From positions 24,390 through 88,389 of the forward strand of contig JBBHKE010001620.1 of the NCBI GenBank assembly GCA_037447655.1: a stretch of 64,000 nucleotides of DNA, given 5' to 3'. The notes under the pieces are model-generated. The model searched no databases and had not been told where the DNA came from. It was given only the letters and a program-made list of their open reading frames with translations. This stretch comes from Zygnema cylindricum. Lineage: Eukaryota; Streptophyta; Zygnematophyceae; Zygnematales; Zygnemataceae. The first letter of the stretch is position 1. Every line of letters starts with the position of its first letter. Positions 48,352 through 59,227 of this stretch are shown in pieces. The translations under genes were made by a program, and so were the position numbers.

Positions 48352-49376
48352 TGTTGTTGTACAACCACCGTTGCAGGAGGAGAACCTGCAGTAGTAGTGG
48401 AAGTAGACATGAAAAACAACAAAAACTATCAAAGTACCAACTGAACAACCAACTTTGAGCTAACACAAATATGACTCAGAAATCCAATATGCCTCAATTT
48501 GCCACAACGATATACAATACAGTAAAATGACAATTCTGAAAATTGCAGCCCAAATGACTAAGTAAACCATAAGATATGATGTTTGGAAGTCTCCCAAAAA
48601 CTGCCCTTAGAAAATCATATTCCCAAAACTGGATGCTACAAAATTGGCTAAGTCCTAAGTTATATACTCACAGTGTGTATCTACTGATCTATACTAATTT
48701 GGGTAACTGTTACTACGGTTATTATCCTGACTAACGACAAAGCATCCTACCTGTACGTCATTGTACCTCAAAACCCTAATTATTATTTTCTAAAAACTTG
48801 ATTAATGGAACACTACTTTTTATTACACTAAACTACAAAACAATGTTATTCAGATATTTCTAGATATTGAACCGTACACAAAACGTTCCAACGGTACACA
48901 AAACACTCCAAATGCTTAGTTAGCGGTAGTCGTTAAATTCCAGCCGAATGTGGTCGTGTAATACGAAGCACATGAGTGTTCGTCACTTGTGGTCCCACGC
49001 GAATCACGCTTGTGGTCCCTCGTGAATCACGCTTGTGGTCCCAAGTGAATCGCGTTCGTTGGAACAATTTCATTTGACGATGGTACCGTCGAACTGTACC
49101 ATATATTTCCGGAATACTCGGTTCAGATCCCATTCGTAAGATCCTGTGAATCAAATCGTCAACTGCGTGACGCGTGTGGCTAATAGTCAACGCCACTCCG
49201 AAAAGCTTGCATACGTTCTTTTGCCGACACGTGTCCGTGTAAAAGTACAATACACTCTACTGTACTTTTTGCTACTATAAGGCTAATTAAGGTAAGTAAT
49301 CCAGTAGACTACATAGAAAATATTCTAAGTTATTTTTACCCCTATTTACTGAAATAAAGATTTATAAATTACAATA
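48352..49376 (-). repeat. 5' LTR of Copia-2
   Basis: Minus strand from TATTGTAATTTATAAATC to GTACAACAACA. The first ATG of gag is about 60 bp before its end, inside the LTR. Confidence 0.9.
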
Positions 49377-49773
49377 GTTTACTCTAATTTATTTAAGTAC
49401 TCTAATTTGCCACGCTATTATCCTCTACTGTAAATAAGGTATTTGTACATAATTTTGGCAAAACGTAGAGTTTATCGTCACTATGATGTTTTCACTACGC
49501 GGTTTTTTAATCCGCAGTTACATGATAACGGCGTGTATTAAATCATTATTTGTAATTTTTTACTTAATAAAGTACAATTTTGCACGGTCGGAGGTCGTCC
49601 GTACTCTTCACTATTTAAAACAAACTTATATTAGAATAAAAAACGCTAATTAAACTTTACCTTAAATAGAATAATGAAAAAAATTAGAATCATTTACTCT
49701 ATTTCATGAGATAGGGTCGAAATTTCGAGCGACCAAATCAGAGTAATTTACTCTAATTACGATTCGAGGTGTA

Positions 49774-50771
49774 CTAACAAATGACATTGAATGCAAGAAA
49801 TAACACGTGGTTTTGCTAAAAACTTATCCAAATGTAATATCAATCTCAATTCTAACGCTAAGCAACTATTTGTTTTCCGGTTACAAATTACATGCATTTT
49901 AAAACTGCGCCCTAAAAAGGCATACTTTTACCTATGAAAATAAATTAAACAATAGTAAACTAGGCTGTTTTTCTTTTATAGTAATTGGGGATTATTTTTC
50001 AATGTAAAATCAGAAACTGTCATAAAGTATTAAATTTACCTTTACCACACTGTTAGGAAACAAGAGTGTTGACTTTTTAAGTGTTCAATGTGAAGAAAAT
50101 TATTATGGTTTAAAGTTGATGTCCAAAATAAATAAATAATACCCTTAACTTAAGTACTAATTCAAAATTTGCCAATTAAAAAGGTGTTTGATTTTGGCTC
50201 TGTCGATGTTCTTCTCATGCCATTTTCTTACATTTGCAAAAACGTTTTTGCACCGACCCTATTCCACTATTTCAGTGCATAAAATGTGGACTCACTAGTT
50301 TTTAATCCATTGTATTACGTTGTGAATTGCCATTAGGTTAAAAAGTGTTTAGTGTAGAGGAAAATAAAATTGACGTTTTTTTTTTTCGGTTCAATGGTCC
50401 GAAACCAACAAAGCATTAAGATTGTGTAACACTAAATTAGCTACAAATTAACGTGATATGGTTTTGTTCACAAAGTTGAGATTTCAGCAAGTCAAAACAG
50501 GTTCCGCCTTTTCCCTTAGACTTTGTAACAATACATCAAATCTTACAGCGCTTTCTTTTCGCGATGTAACATTTTGAGACTTTATACAGAAAAAGAGGAA
50601 TTAGTGTACGGATAGACTTATTCCGTACACCACCCTATCTAGTTACCTCACGAATTAGTGTCGTTGACACTGATTACATCGTACCTATATTAGGGTAAAA
50701 GAAAACGTAATATCAATTCTGTTTGAAGTTTTAAAGGTTGTAATTGAGGGTCGTCCATGTAGTGTTATTTA
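49774..50771. other. AT-rich gene-free stretch
   Basis: No gene, repeat or RNA recognised in about 1 kb. Confidence 0.4.
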
Positions 50772-51748
50772 TAGTGTTATGTATTAAAGGCCCCTTGTCG
50801 ATATTCGACATGTAGCTAGTTTTTGCTTCCCGGTAATCGATATATCTCCTCGATAAATCGAGACGCTCAATATCACGGTTCGTCATTGGTATATCGGATG
50901 AATATGCTAATATTATTTATAGATGCCCAAGCAACGTTTATTTTACATAACCGAAACCGACCGTTGTTTTTTTCAAAATCTGAGTAACCGTTGCCTGACT
51001 GGGTTATGTCACGCTCCAAAATTGTTAACCGTTAACTGACCGACGTTTACGAAAATAAAAGTTAACTGAAACTCAATTTTTCGCGACTAACCGCGCCTGC
51101 CCGTAACCGAAAAAAGTACACAATTATATAATGTACGACGTATGAATAAGCCAATAATTACGATTTGTCGTGTTCCCTAAGATTTGCAAAATGAATAGTG
51201 TTTACTAACGTGTCAGATTTGCGACGCTTTGTCGCGTTCCCTAAGATTTGCGAAATGAATAGTGTTACTACCGTGTCAGATTTGCGACGCTAATCATGAT
51301 GTCACGTACTTCCACGATACCAAAGAGTACAAAGTACAATAATGTAGGATTGTATGGACAGTACAAAATTTTCAATTTTTTTGGTGTTTTGGTTGACCGA
51401 CTGTAACGGGCCGTTTTTTTTTTTTGGTGAATCAACCGACCGCAACTGCCCGGCCCTAAAAATTTGGCAACCGAATCCGTTCCGGATCAAGCGCGGGCGG
51501 TCGGTTAACAGTCGGTCATGATTTCGGTTGACCGTTTGCGACCTCTGAAGTTGGGTTACAAGAAAATTTCGAACATCGCCTATTGTACGGTTTTCCGTAC
51601 ATCATTTCTGTAAAAGGACCCCCACCTCCCCCCAAATACATCACGGTACTTTTTGTTGGTCCCGGAGCGATATATTGAGCCCTTTGACTGTTCTATATTC
51701 GATTTATCTAGTTTATAGTGATAATAATTTTGTCGATACACAACACTA
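50772..51748. mobile_element. hAT-like element (family 1), copy G
   Basis: TAGTGTTATGTATTAAAGG at the left, GTCGATACACAACACTA at the right, 977 bp. The interior includes a patch rich in ACCGACCG/CGGTCGGTT and a tandem duplication of about 64 bp at 51164-51291. The left flank GTTATTTA matches GTTATTGT at 51802-51809 (6 of 8), beyond a small MITE. Confidence 0.65.
51164..51291 (+). repeat. Tandem duplication of about 64 bp
   Basis: Two copies of TTGTCG(T/C)GTTCCCTAAG...GTGTCAGATTTGCGACGC inside hAT-like copy G. Confidence 0.85.
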
Positions 51749-51801
51749 CATTGCTCATCGCTATTAAAAAACTTTTAACGCTAATAATGTTAAACGGCGT
51801 G
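51749..51801. mobile_element. 53-bp palindromic TA-MITE remnant
   Basis: CATTGCTCATCGCTATTAAA at the left and CGCTAATAATGTTAAACGGC near the right end are inverted repeats of the TA-MITE type. It starts right after the terminal TA of hAT-like copy G. Confidence 0.5.
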
Positions 51802-51809
51802 GTTATTGT

Positions 51810-53300
51810 CAATAATAGAGGCGTTATATTGTGCAAATTGATGCACAAAACTCTGAGTTGTATTTTAGGAAAGACTTTTGGGTTTATGTAAAACATTATT
51901 CACTTGATTTGTCATTTTTTTTCTGATTTGTTTTAGGTTTAGATACTTTCTAGAGGTTTAGAAGATTCGGCTAGGTGGAATCTGGAATCTGGCTAGGCTG
52001 GGATTCGGCTAGGTGGTTTGGTTTGGTCTGGGATTTTGAAACTTGAATATAAATTGTTTAATTCGTTTTTACCAAACATGGAGCCTAACTGAACCTAACT
52101 GAACCAGGTTCTGGCTTGAGGCGCAGAACCATAGTTCAAAAGTAGGTGAAAGTAGGCCCATACAATATGCCTATTGTTTGCAAAACATACAATATGCCCT
52201 TAAGACCCATATTGTATTGGTCGAAAAATGAAAAAAAATAGTTACAAGGTTGAGTTGCACATCGATCGATAGAGAATTAAACGTCATGTCTAAATTTTGA
52301 AAAAAAATCGGACAAAAAAAACAATTTCTGTGAGTTTTGAGGTAAAACTTATTCAAACCGTTAGATTCAGACTATCGGACGGTCTCTGATCAAAGTAGTG
52401 ATCTAAGAAGATCACATGAAAAGCCCATAATACAACTTACGATAGGACTATCTGTCATATTAGCGTCTGCAATTTTGAACGTCCGCGTGTTTTAGTTCGC
52501 TAAAAAATTTCGTCCGTCGGCGTGCGCTGAACTATGATCATACGTCAGATTCGTACGTCCGTACAAGAGTGTCCACAACGAACACCCATACAGTATGCCT
52601 ACTCTACGCGAGTTTAGTGCCAAGTTTTGTGCGCCTACCAAAGGCCTACCATAAAAACGCCTACTTTTGGACTATGCGCAGAACTAAGAAAAATGTACGG
52701 ATTGGCACCAACTGCTGTACTTTATGTGCACCAGTTGGAAACTTAAAGAAATTGCGATGAGGACGGCCCTCATTTATGAATCGATCCGATATATGAATAT
52801 TGTACATTTGTACATTCACATGGTCGACTTTTGAACATGTGACAACAGGTTCGCGCGAATGTTCTCGGTCTCTCATTCTGTGAATCAAATCTGAGTGATT
52901 TCCCCTGTCGACGCCGTTATCTGACACGTTTCTGAACTCTTGTACCAAATACGGACAAATACATTTCGTACATTACACCAATTAAATCCTGAGTCTGTTC
53001 CGTGAACTCGGATGGTTTACTATCGCGCTTTTTAATAAAGTCAGTATATTGTTTTAGTCCTGAATTCCAGTAATTGACACGACGTAAACCGTACGTAAAA
53101 TTCCGTATTGGGGAAAAAGAGACAATTAATTATATTTTAGGTTATAAGGATCGTACATTATGTAATGTTATTAAAATTAATAGCGATTCACGGTCTACCG
53201 TACCGCATGTAAAAATGGCAAGACAAAGAGAATAAAACAAAGAACATATTCAAATTTCTTTGTTCCAAACCACGCGAAATTCCTCAACCCGCGCGAAGTC
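51810..53300. other. Gene-free stretch upstream of a secreted-protein gene
   Basis: No gene supported. A TA-MITE-like right end AATAGCGATTCACGGTC occurs at about 53179-53195 without a matching left end. Confidence 0.4.
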
Positions 53301-55263
53301 ATGGAGCGATACACGAGGTTTCTTTTGCCGACCGTACGAATCGAGCGAATTGGGCGAATATTCGTATTGTTGAGCGTGTTCCTGGCCGTCTCCGTCCAGG
53401 GCCGCCGTCTGACGGCCGTTTACCCGGCGGCCGTCAGCTGTCCGGGCAGCGCCGTCAGAAAATGCGACTTTTACTTCGAGGGATACGAGGACACGCCGCC
53501 GGTCATCAGGTGGGGGGAGAGGGGGGGAGGGAGCGAGGGGGAGAGGGCGAGAGGGGAGTGGGGGGGAGGGGAAGAAGGGAAGAAGGGAAGAGGGGAGAGG
53601 GGGAGAGGGGAAGAGGGGAAGAGCTGAGGGGGGGAAGAGGGGAAGAGGGGAAGAGGGGGAGAGGGGGAAGAGGGGAAGATGGGGAGAGGGGGAGAGGGGA
53701 AGAGGGGACGAGCTGAGGGGGAGAAGAGGGGAAGAGGGGAAGAGGGGGAGGGGGGAGGAGAGGAAGAGGGGAAGAGGGGAAGAGGAGAAGAGGAGAAGAG
53801 GGGAAGAGGGGGAGAGGAGGAGGGGGGAGGAGAGGATGAGGGGAAGAGGGGAAGAGGGGAAGAGAGGGAGAGGGGAAGTGGGGAAGAGGGGAAGAGGGGA
53901 AGAGGGGGAGAGGGGGCCTGAGAGAGATGGGGAAGAGGAAGGCTTAGAGGGAAGAGAGAGAGAGAGGAAAGAGGGGGCATACTGTAACGAGGAGAGAGGG
54001 AAAGAAGGAAGAGACTGCAGAGGAAGTGGAGCGAAGAGGAGTGAGGGGGGAGAAGAGAGGGAGGGGAGGAGGGGGAAACTCGAATGAGGAGAGCAAGATC
54101 GGAGAGGGCGAGAGAGGGATAGACAGCAAGAAAGTGAAGGGGAGAGAGAGAGGGGGGAAGAGGGAGAGGGGGAGGAGGAGGGGGAGAGAGAGGCGAGGTA
54201 GAGGAAAAGGGAGGGAGAGGGAGGGAGAGGGGTGGAAGGGAAGGAGGGAAGGAGGGAGGGAGAGAGGGTGGTTGTGAGAGGGAAAGAGAGGGACAGAGGG
54301 GAAATTTGAGAGGGAGAGAGGCAGAGAGAGTGGGAGAGAGAGAGAGGGTGAAAGCGGGAGAGAGAGCGGGAGAGAGAGGGAGAGATGTTAGGGCTAATAG
54401 ATAAAAAAGAACGGGAGAGGGCTTGATTTGTATGCTATTCTGATGAAGGGGGAAGGGGGAGAGAGGGAGAGACGTTAAGAGGGAGAAGGATACAGGGAGC
54501 CGATGTCAATAAAAATAATGGTGTAAATTACTGGGCTTTTCTTAAATGTTAGATGTCATTTTACAACAATATTTTGACCAACAATTAGTGTGGTTTATGT
54601 TTGCAGATAGTGTATTGATTCGCAGTAGTAGAAATCGCTGATTTGACATTGTTTTGTAAAAGCAATTAGGTGTAACTCAGCATGTGACAACTGGAACGCG
54701 GAAATGGAAATGGTGAAATGCGGGATGTGGTATTTAGAGTTTTCGGGTGGAGGGTTTGGAGGGTTTGGAGGGTTTGGAGGGTTTTTCGCAATGTTTCTTT
54801 TTAGGATAAAGTGGAAAAACTAGACAACGCCAAGTTTCAAGTGTGACACAATGACAATCACAATTATTGCAAAACCGTTTGTTTTTTGTGATGTTTTTAG
54901 TAAATACGAAACGCACGAAACCAATAAAATGTACGAACTTTAAGTTTTCAATATACGAAACATTTTTGAAAATCACGACAAGCTATTCGGAAAAACAGTA
55001 CAACTCAAATGTTCCACCATAACAATCATCTTGAACCAATGCGTTCTAATATATCGGGTGAATATCGGCGCAGTCTGGACGGCTCTCCCGATACCGGCGT
55101 CGGTCCGCGGCTGCTCGACTCCAAGACGGGTGCATCCGTACAGGTCGGGAACACCGGAGAAGGCGCCGTGAAGTGCGGCGGGGATTCCGGTCTGACGACC
55201 GCCGCGAACCAGTTTTACGCAAACGGCCAGGAGGCGCGAATCCACATTCGCACATTCAACCAG
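53301..55263 (+). CDS. Unrecognised secreted protein, two exons seen
   Basis: Exon 1 53301-53509 (ATG, 69 codons plus two bases, donor GTGGGG), exon 2 55074-55263 (acceptor CGCAG, one base completing a Ser codon, then 63 codons, donor GTCCGT). Phases agree (2 then 0). Residues about 20-33 (IFVLLSVFLAVSVQ) form a signal-peptide core; the mature part begins near GRRL. It contains four Cys (VSCPG, RKCDF, VKCGG) and ends IHIRTFNQ. GC is much higher than the flanks, as expected for exons here. The intron of about 1.56 kb is largely a purine minisatellite. The gene must continue, because exon 2 ends in an open donor; a following exon near 55487 did not fit in phase. I do not recognise the family. 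Confidence 0.55.
53510..54485 (+). repeat. GGGGAAGA minisatellite and GA-rich tract in an intron
   Basis: Dozens of GGGGAAGA/GGGGGAGA units from the donor site to about 53930, then looser GAGAGGGA sequence to 54485. Purine-only on the plus (coding) strand. It produces spurious Arg-Gly-Glu frames. Confidence 0.95.
54750..54786 (+). repeat. GGGTTTGGA short repeat
   Basis: Four copies of a 9-bp GGGTTTGGA unit. It resembles but is not the plant telomere repeat TTTAGGG. Confidence 0.8.
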
Positions 55264-55299
55264 GTCCGTACAATCTTGAAAGTTACTGTACCACTGTGT

Positions 55300-55440
55300 A
55301 CCACTGTGAATCGCTTATAGTGTTAATGTTTTTCTGGCCACTTAAAACATCTTTCTCTGTGCACATTTGTCGGATTGAAAATCTGACGGTTCCGATCGAA
55401 ATAAAGGTTCTCACCTTCCGATTGGTGGTCTCCAATGATA
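55300..55440. mobile_element. TA-MITE fragment similar to the hairpin MITE
   Basis: CCACTGTGAATCGCTTATAG, then GGCCACTTAAAACA and TCTCTGTGCACA, parallel the left arm of the element at 26732. The right arm is absent. It begins 37 bp after exon 2 of the secreted-protein gene. Confidence 0.5.
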
Positions 55441-55594
55441 TATCGGACACGTCAGGATCTTGCAACTTTTTGGCCCCGCAGGGGTGCCGAAGGCGTCTAC
55501 GTCCCCCGTATTCTCCGCGTGACCGTATGTTTAGGGTTTATTTTATCTGTTTTTGTTTTTTTTGTTTTTTTAAACAATCCTAAACAGAAAACTA

Positions 55595-56159
55595 CACCGT
55601 GAATCGCTATTAGCGTACATGACGCTAATTGGGGTACCCCTTTTTTTGGGGCAAATTCTCAAATAGAATAAAGTACGCTAAATGTTTTTGCACGTTATTT
55701 GAGGTACCCCGCTCAATACGGTTCATAACTGTAATTTAGTGTCCTTTTAAATAGTGTGGTGTACGGACTGTCAGATATGTACTATTTCGTACCTTTTTAA
55801 ATTTAAAAGTACATCGGCCCTGTATTTTAAAGATAAGGTTGAAGATGACGTTTTTTGTCGTCGAAGTGGGTCGAAGAACACAAGACGACAAGATGTAGTA
55901 CATTTTAAATTCGATGATGACGCAAAATGTACTTCTCCTTTTTTCTATTTTATTGTACGGTTGAAACTTACGCGGTACGGCTCTAAGTTTTACAAGAAAA
56001 CGACAGAAAAAAACCCTTACTTAAGCACACAGAGACGCACCCTTAGAGTACATGATAAATTAGTATCATGGTGTACCCGAAAAAACACAATTTACCGTAA
56101 AGTACGCTAATTGTTTCATTACGCTATATTTTTTATTACGATAATAGCGATTCACGGTG
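55595..56159. mobile_element. TA-MITE nested at the hAT terminus
   Basis: CACCGTGAATCGCTATTAGC and TAATAGCGATTCACGGTG are exact TIRs flanked by TA (55593-55594, 56160-56161). Its interior (about 55800-56047) is an inverted partial copy of PIF-like P1: TTGTCGTCGAAGTGGGTCG and AAACGACAGAAAAAAACCC are the reverse complement of blocks at 8000-8110 and 7950. Confidence 0.9.
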
Positions 56160-56379
56160 TAGTGTTGTGTATCGGTAAAAAACTTATCGCGATGCCACCT
56201 ATACCGATAGTTATCGGTTATCGAACGGTGAGAGCTTCCGATATATCGGTCTGAGACCAACAAATTCCATATCGGCGATAACTTAAAAAATATATAGTAT
56301 GCATTCAATAGTACTTTATAACATACAGTATTATGTTATTGACTTTGTATATTAAAGTACCTTCCATTGCACCTGTACA

Positions 56380-56800
56380 TTTTTCGTACATTTTTTGTAC
56401 ATTTTTTGTACAGTTATATGCAGTGTCCGTATATGTCCGTACTTTCTAGGGTTATATAAATGCTTTTTAGGGTTTTAGAGTACATTTCCTTAAATTCCGT
56501 ATATTCAATATATCTGCCACACACTTTTCATACATGTACGTACAGTGGCCGTATTTTCCGTACTTGTTAGGGATATTAATTTAGGGGTTTGGAGGGTACA
56601 TTGCCGTACATTTTCGTATATTTCAGTACAGTTGCGCTACATTTTTTGTATATTTACGTGCAATGTTTGTACATATCCGTACTACTAGGGTTATTATAAG
56701 GGGGAATTTTAGGATTTATAGGGTACATTGTCGTACGTTCCTATATATTTCAGTACGGTTGACAAAGATTTGTTGTATTATTAGGTTTGTAGGGTACACT
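56380..56800. repeat. Minisatellite of about 120 bp inside hAT copy F
   Basis: Three units anchored by CCGTACTTTCTAGGGTTAT (about 56440), CCGTACTTGTTAGGGATAT (about 56558) and CCGTACTACTAGGGTTATT (about 56680), with GTACATTTT runs between them. Confidence 0.65.
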
Positions 56801-57370
56801 TGTACATTTATGTTAATTGTTCGTAATTTTAAAGATTTTTTAAGGATTTTCTAGTATTTCGCTTTTCGTACATTTTCGTACATGTCCGTACAGAGAAATC
56901 TATACGAATTTTACGAAAAGTATGAAATCGACGAATATTACGTAATTTTCACAGAAAAGTCCAAATCCGTACGAATTGGACATCTATGGGCGTAACTAAC
57001 AGTCAAAAGGACATTGAGGAAGGGTATGGGAGCGTGGAACCCAAGTAAAACCCCCTTAAATAATAAATAATCAAGGAAAAATCGCGATTTTTTACCGAAA
57101 TCGGGGGGAAGGGGGTCCGCGGCGCGTCCGGGGAATATGATGTACAGTTGAGTGTACTGGCCGTACATTTATCTGTACGGTCCGTACATATATCGCCGAT
57201 AGTTATCGATATCGGTGTTATCGCCAATAAATACTGATAAATATCGGTTATTTATCGGCGATAATACCGATAGCGATATATCGTACCAATATATCGATTA
57301 TCGGGTACCCGAAAAAAGGTCCATATCGGTTATCGGCAAATCCTTACCGATACACAACACTACAGAAAAC

Positions 57371-59227
57371 CCTATTTCACATACCCGATCCCGCAAGGTG
57401 CCGAAGGTACCACAAAGGTATGGTGAAAGTCGTCAATGATTTTAACACCGACAAATAATCTTCATTTGCGTACCATGTACGTGCGTACCAGGAGACGCCT
57501 TGTCAAACACCACCTCATTTTTTTAGAGTTCGTGTTTTTTCGTGTGACGAATGAGCATTGCCAAAAATAGTGTGACGAATGGGCGCTAACATAACTAGCG
57601 TGATGAAAGTGCGTTACGGGATTTCGTTTGTATTTTTTATTGGATTTTTGAATTCGTATATCGTGTACGAAATTTTTTGATTTCCGTTGGTTGCCATCTT
57701 GACACGTATGTTGATTATCCAACGTGTCGCGGCTCAAATTTTTATGTAAATGGTGATGTACCTCGCGAGTTTCATCACCATTTAAAGAAAATTCCGAGGC
57801 GAATGCTTCGTGAAAAGATATCCAACGGTCATTGTTAACTCCCAGACCTTTGGAGAATATTGGCAAGATTCTCTGTAATGTTTTTCCCGGATAAAAAAAA
57901 AAATAAGAGGTATGGCGTAGTACGGAGAAGTCCGAAGTTCTGTAAACAACCTCACTTTTCGTCTAATGGAACGTCACCCTTAGATTTTCGGCGCCTTAAT
58001 TTTTGATCCTTGAACCTAAAATAAAATTAAGATATTTTTTTCCTAATGTAGGTTCGGTGTAATTAGTGCCAATTACTTTAATTTGGACTGTTTTTAAATA
58101 GTCTTGTGTACGAAATGTGTCAGTTCGCACTGAAACTGCTCGTTATTTGGTACAAACGTACAGTAAAAGTGTCAAACAACGGCGTCGACAGACGGGGAAA
58201 AAATTGCGCAACCTGTTCTGACGTTCAAGCATCGACTATGTGAACACAGCCCATATCAATATGTGCACGTGTACCCAAATTAGTGTTAGATGTGTAAATC
58301 AGCGTTAACTTTTGTCGGCGTTAAGCCCGAGAACTCAAAATAAAATTAGTAAAGATTATTTTCTTCTATACTCTGATATTTTATCTACACTAATAGCGTT
58401 TCATGTAATCTACCGAGTTTCAAGTGCATAATGAATTGGGAACTCTTTTTGAGGTTACTCCAGAGTTTACACATTATATGGTTTCTACGATTGTATTATA
58501 GACTGAAAGAGTCTTTATTGCAAAAATTGCTGTGGTAAAACCATTTGTGTACAAAAGGGGTTAAACTGAAAATAAGATTTGGAGACTACAAGAGTCACAA
58601 GAAATTAAGCTACGCCTACAAAATGAAACGAAACAAAACATCACTAACAAAGGAAAAGAACCAAAATATAAATACTAGAGTTACACCATCCACAAAAAGA
58701 AAAAACCTAGACGAGTCTACCCACAAATAAGCTAAAGTCCACTACCATGGAGATCATGAATGTGGACCGGGGGTCCCTTGGTGGAAGATCTGGAAGACCC
58801 CGCCTGTTATCAGCCAGTGTGCTACGGCGAAGGATAGCCGCAGCTTGAGCTCGCTGAAGGGCAATTGAGACACGTCGACGGTAAAACATATCCAAAGGCT
58901 CGGTGGAGGACTCCCTGGACCCCTATAATACTTGAGAACCACGTAAATTTTTCAATTGTTTTCGCACGTTTGAACGACGTTTGAAGGCAAACTTTGGGGT
59001 CATCTCATAGATGTTTTTTGTAAGACAAATGTGCCCATTAGTTGTGAATACACGCAATGCCTCGGACAATTAAATCAATTGTTACCATTTGTGTAAGATT
59101 AGCAAAACAAAATGAAGTGAACATTAGAAGAAGAAAGTGGTATGTCCATAATTGTGAACATCCGACTTTAACATTTCCTTTTGAAAAATCAACATGATTT
59201 ACACTAATACTTGTGTCTATCTGTGGT
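57371..59227. other. Gene-free stretch upstream of the GDSL gene
   Basis: No exon supported. The 134-codon minus-strand ORF at 57462-57866 has no recognised domain. A TA-MITE-like end ACTAATAGCGTTTCATG lies near 58389. The interval includes the promoter region of the GDSL gene, but no TATA element could be assigned with confidence. Confidence 0.4.

Larger units (their letters stand above)
43200..49376 (-). mobile_element. Copia-2, Ty1/copia LTR retrotransposon
   Basis: Minus-strand element: 5' LTR 49376-48352, primer-binding site, gag-pol, polypurine tract (CTCCCCT at 44222-44228), 3' LTR 44221-43200. Exact 5-bp target duplication GTTTA at 43195-43199 and 49377-49381. LTRs of 1025 and 1022 bp are more alike than those of Copia-1, so this insertion is younger. 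Confidence 0.95.
43092..49771. mobile_element. TA-MITE (family 2b) split by Copia-2
   Basis: Left half 43092-43199 starts CACCGCGAATCTTAATTAGA after TA; right half 49377-49771 ends TTACGATTCGAGGTG before TA. Joined in order, the halves follow the complete copy at 26223-26704, including CACTACGCG and ATTTTGCACGGTCGGA. Confidence 0.85.
55593..57362. mobile_element. hAT-like element (family 1), copy F, with MITE in its first TA
   Basis: The hAT-like end TAGTGTTGTGTATCGG is split after its first two bases: TA at 55593-55594, then a TA-MITE (55595-56159), then TA plus GTGTTGTGTATCGG from 56160. The right end CGATACACAACACTA is at 57362. The 8-bp duplication CAGAAAAC lies outside everything, at 55585-55592 and 57363-57370. 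Without the MITE the element is about 1.2 kb. Confidence 0.92.

Noticed and set aside
50920-51549. Second hAT element nested in copy G, ends TAGATGCCCAAGC and CGACCTCTGA
   Set aside because: Terminal similarity is weak and no 8-bp duplication was found.
53462-54277. Gly/Arg/Glu-rich and Pro/Ser-rich frames
   Set aside because: Produced by the GGGGAAGA minisatellite in the intron of the secreted-protein gene.
54750-54786. Interstitial telomere repeat
   Set aside because: The unit is GGGTTTGGA, not TTTAGGG.
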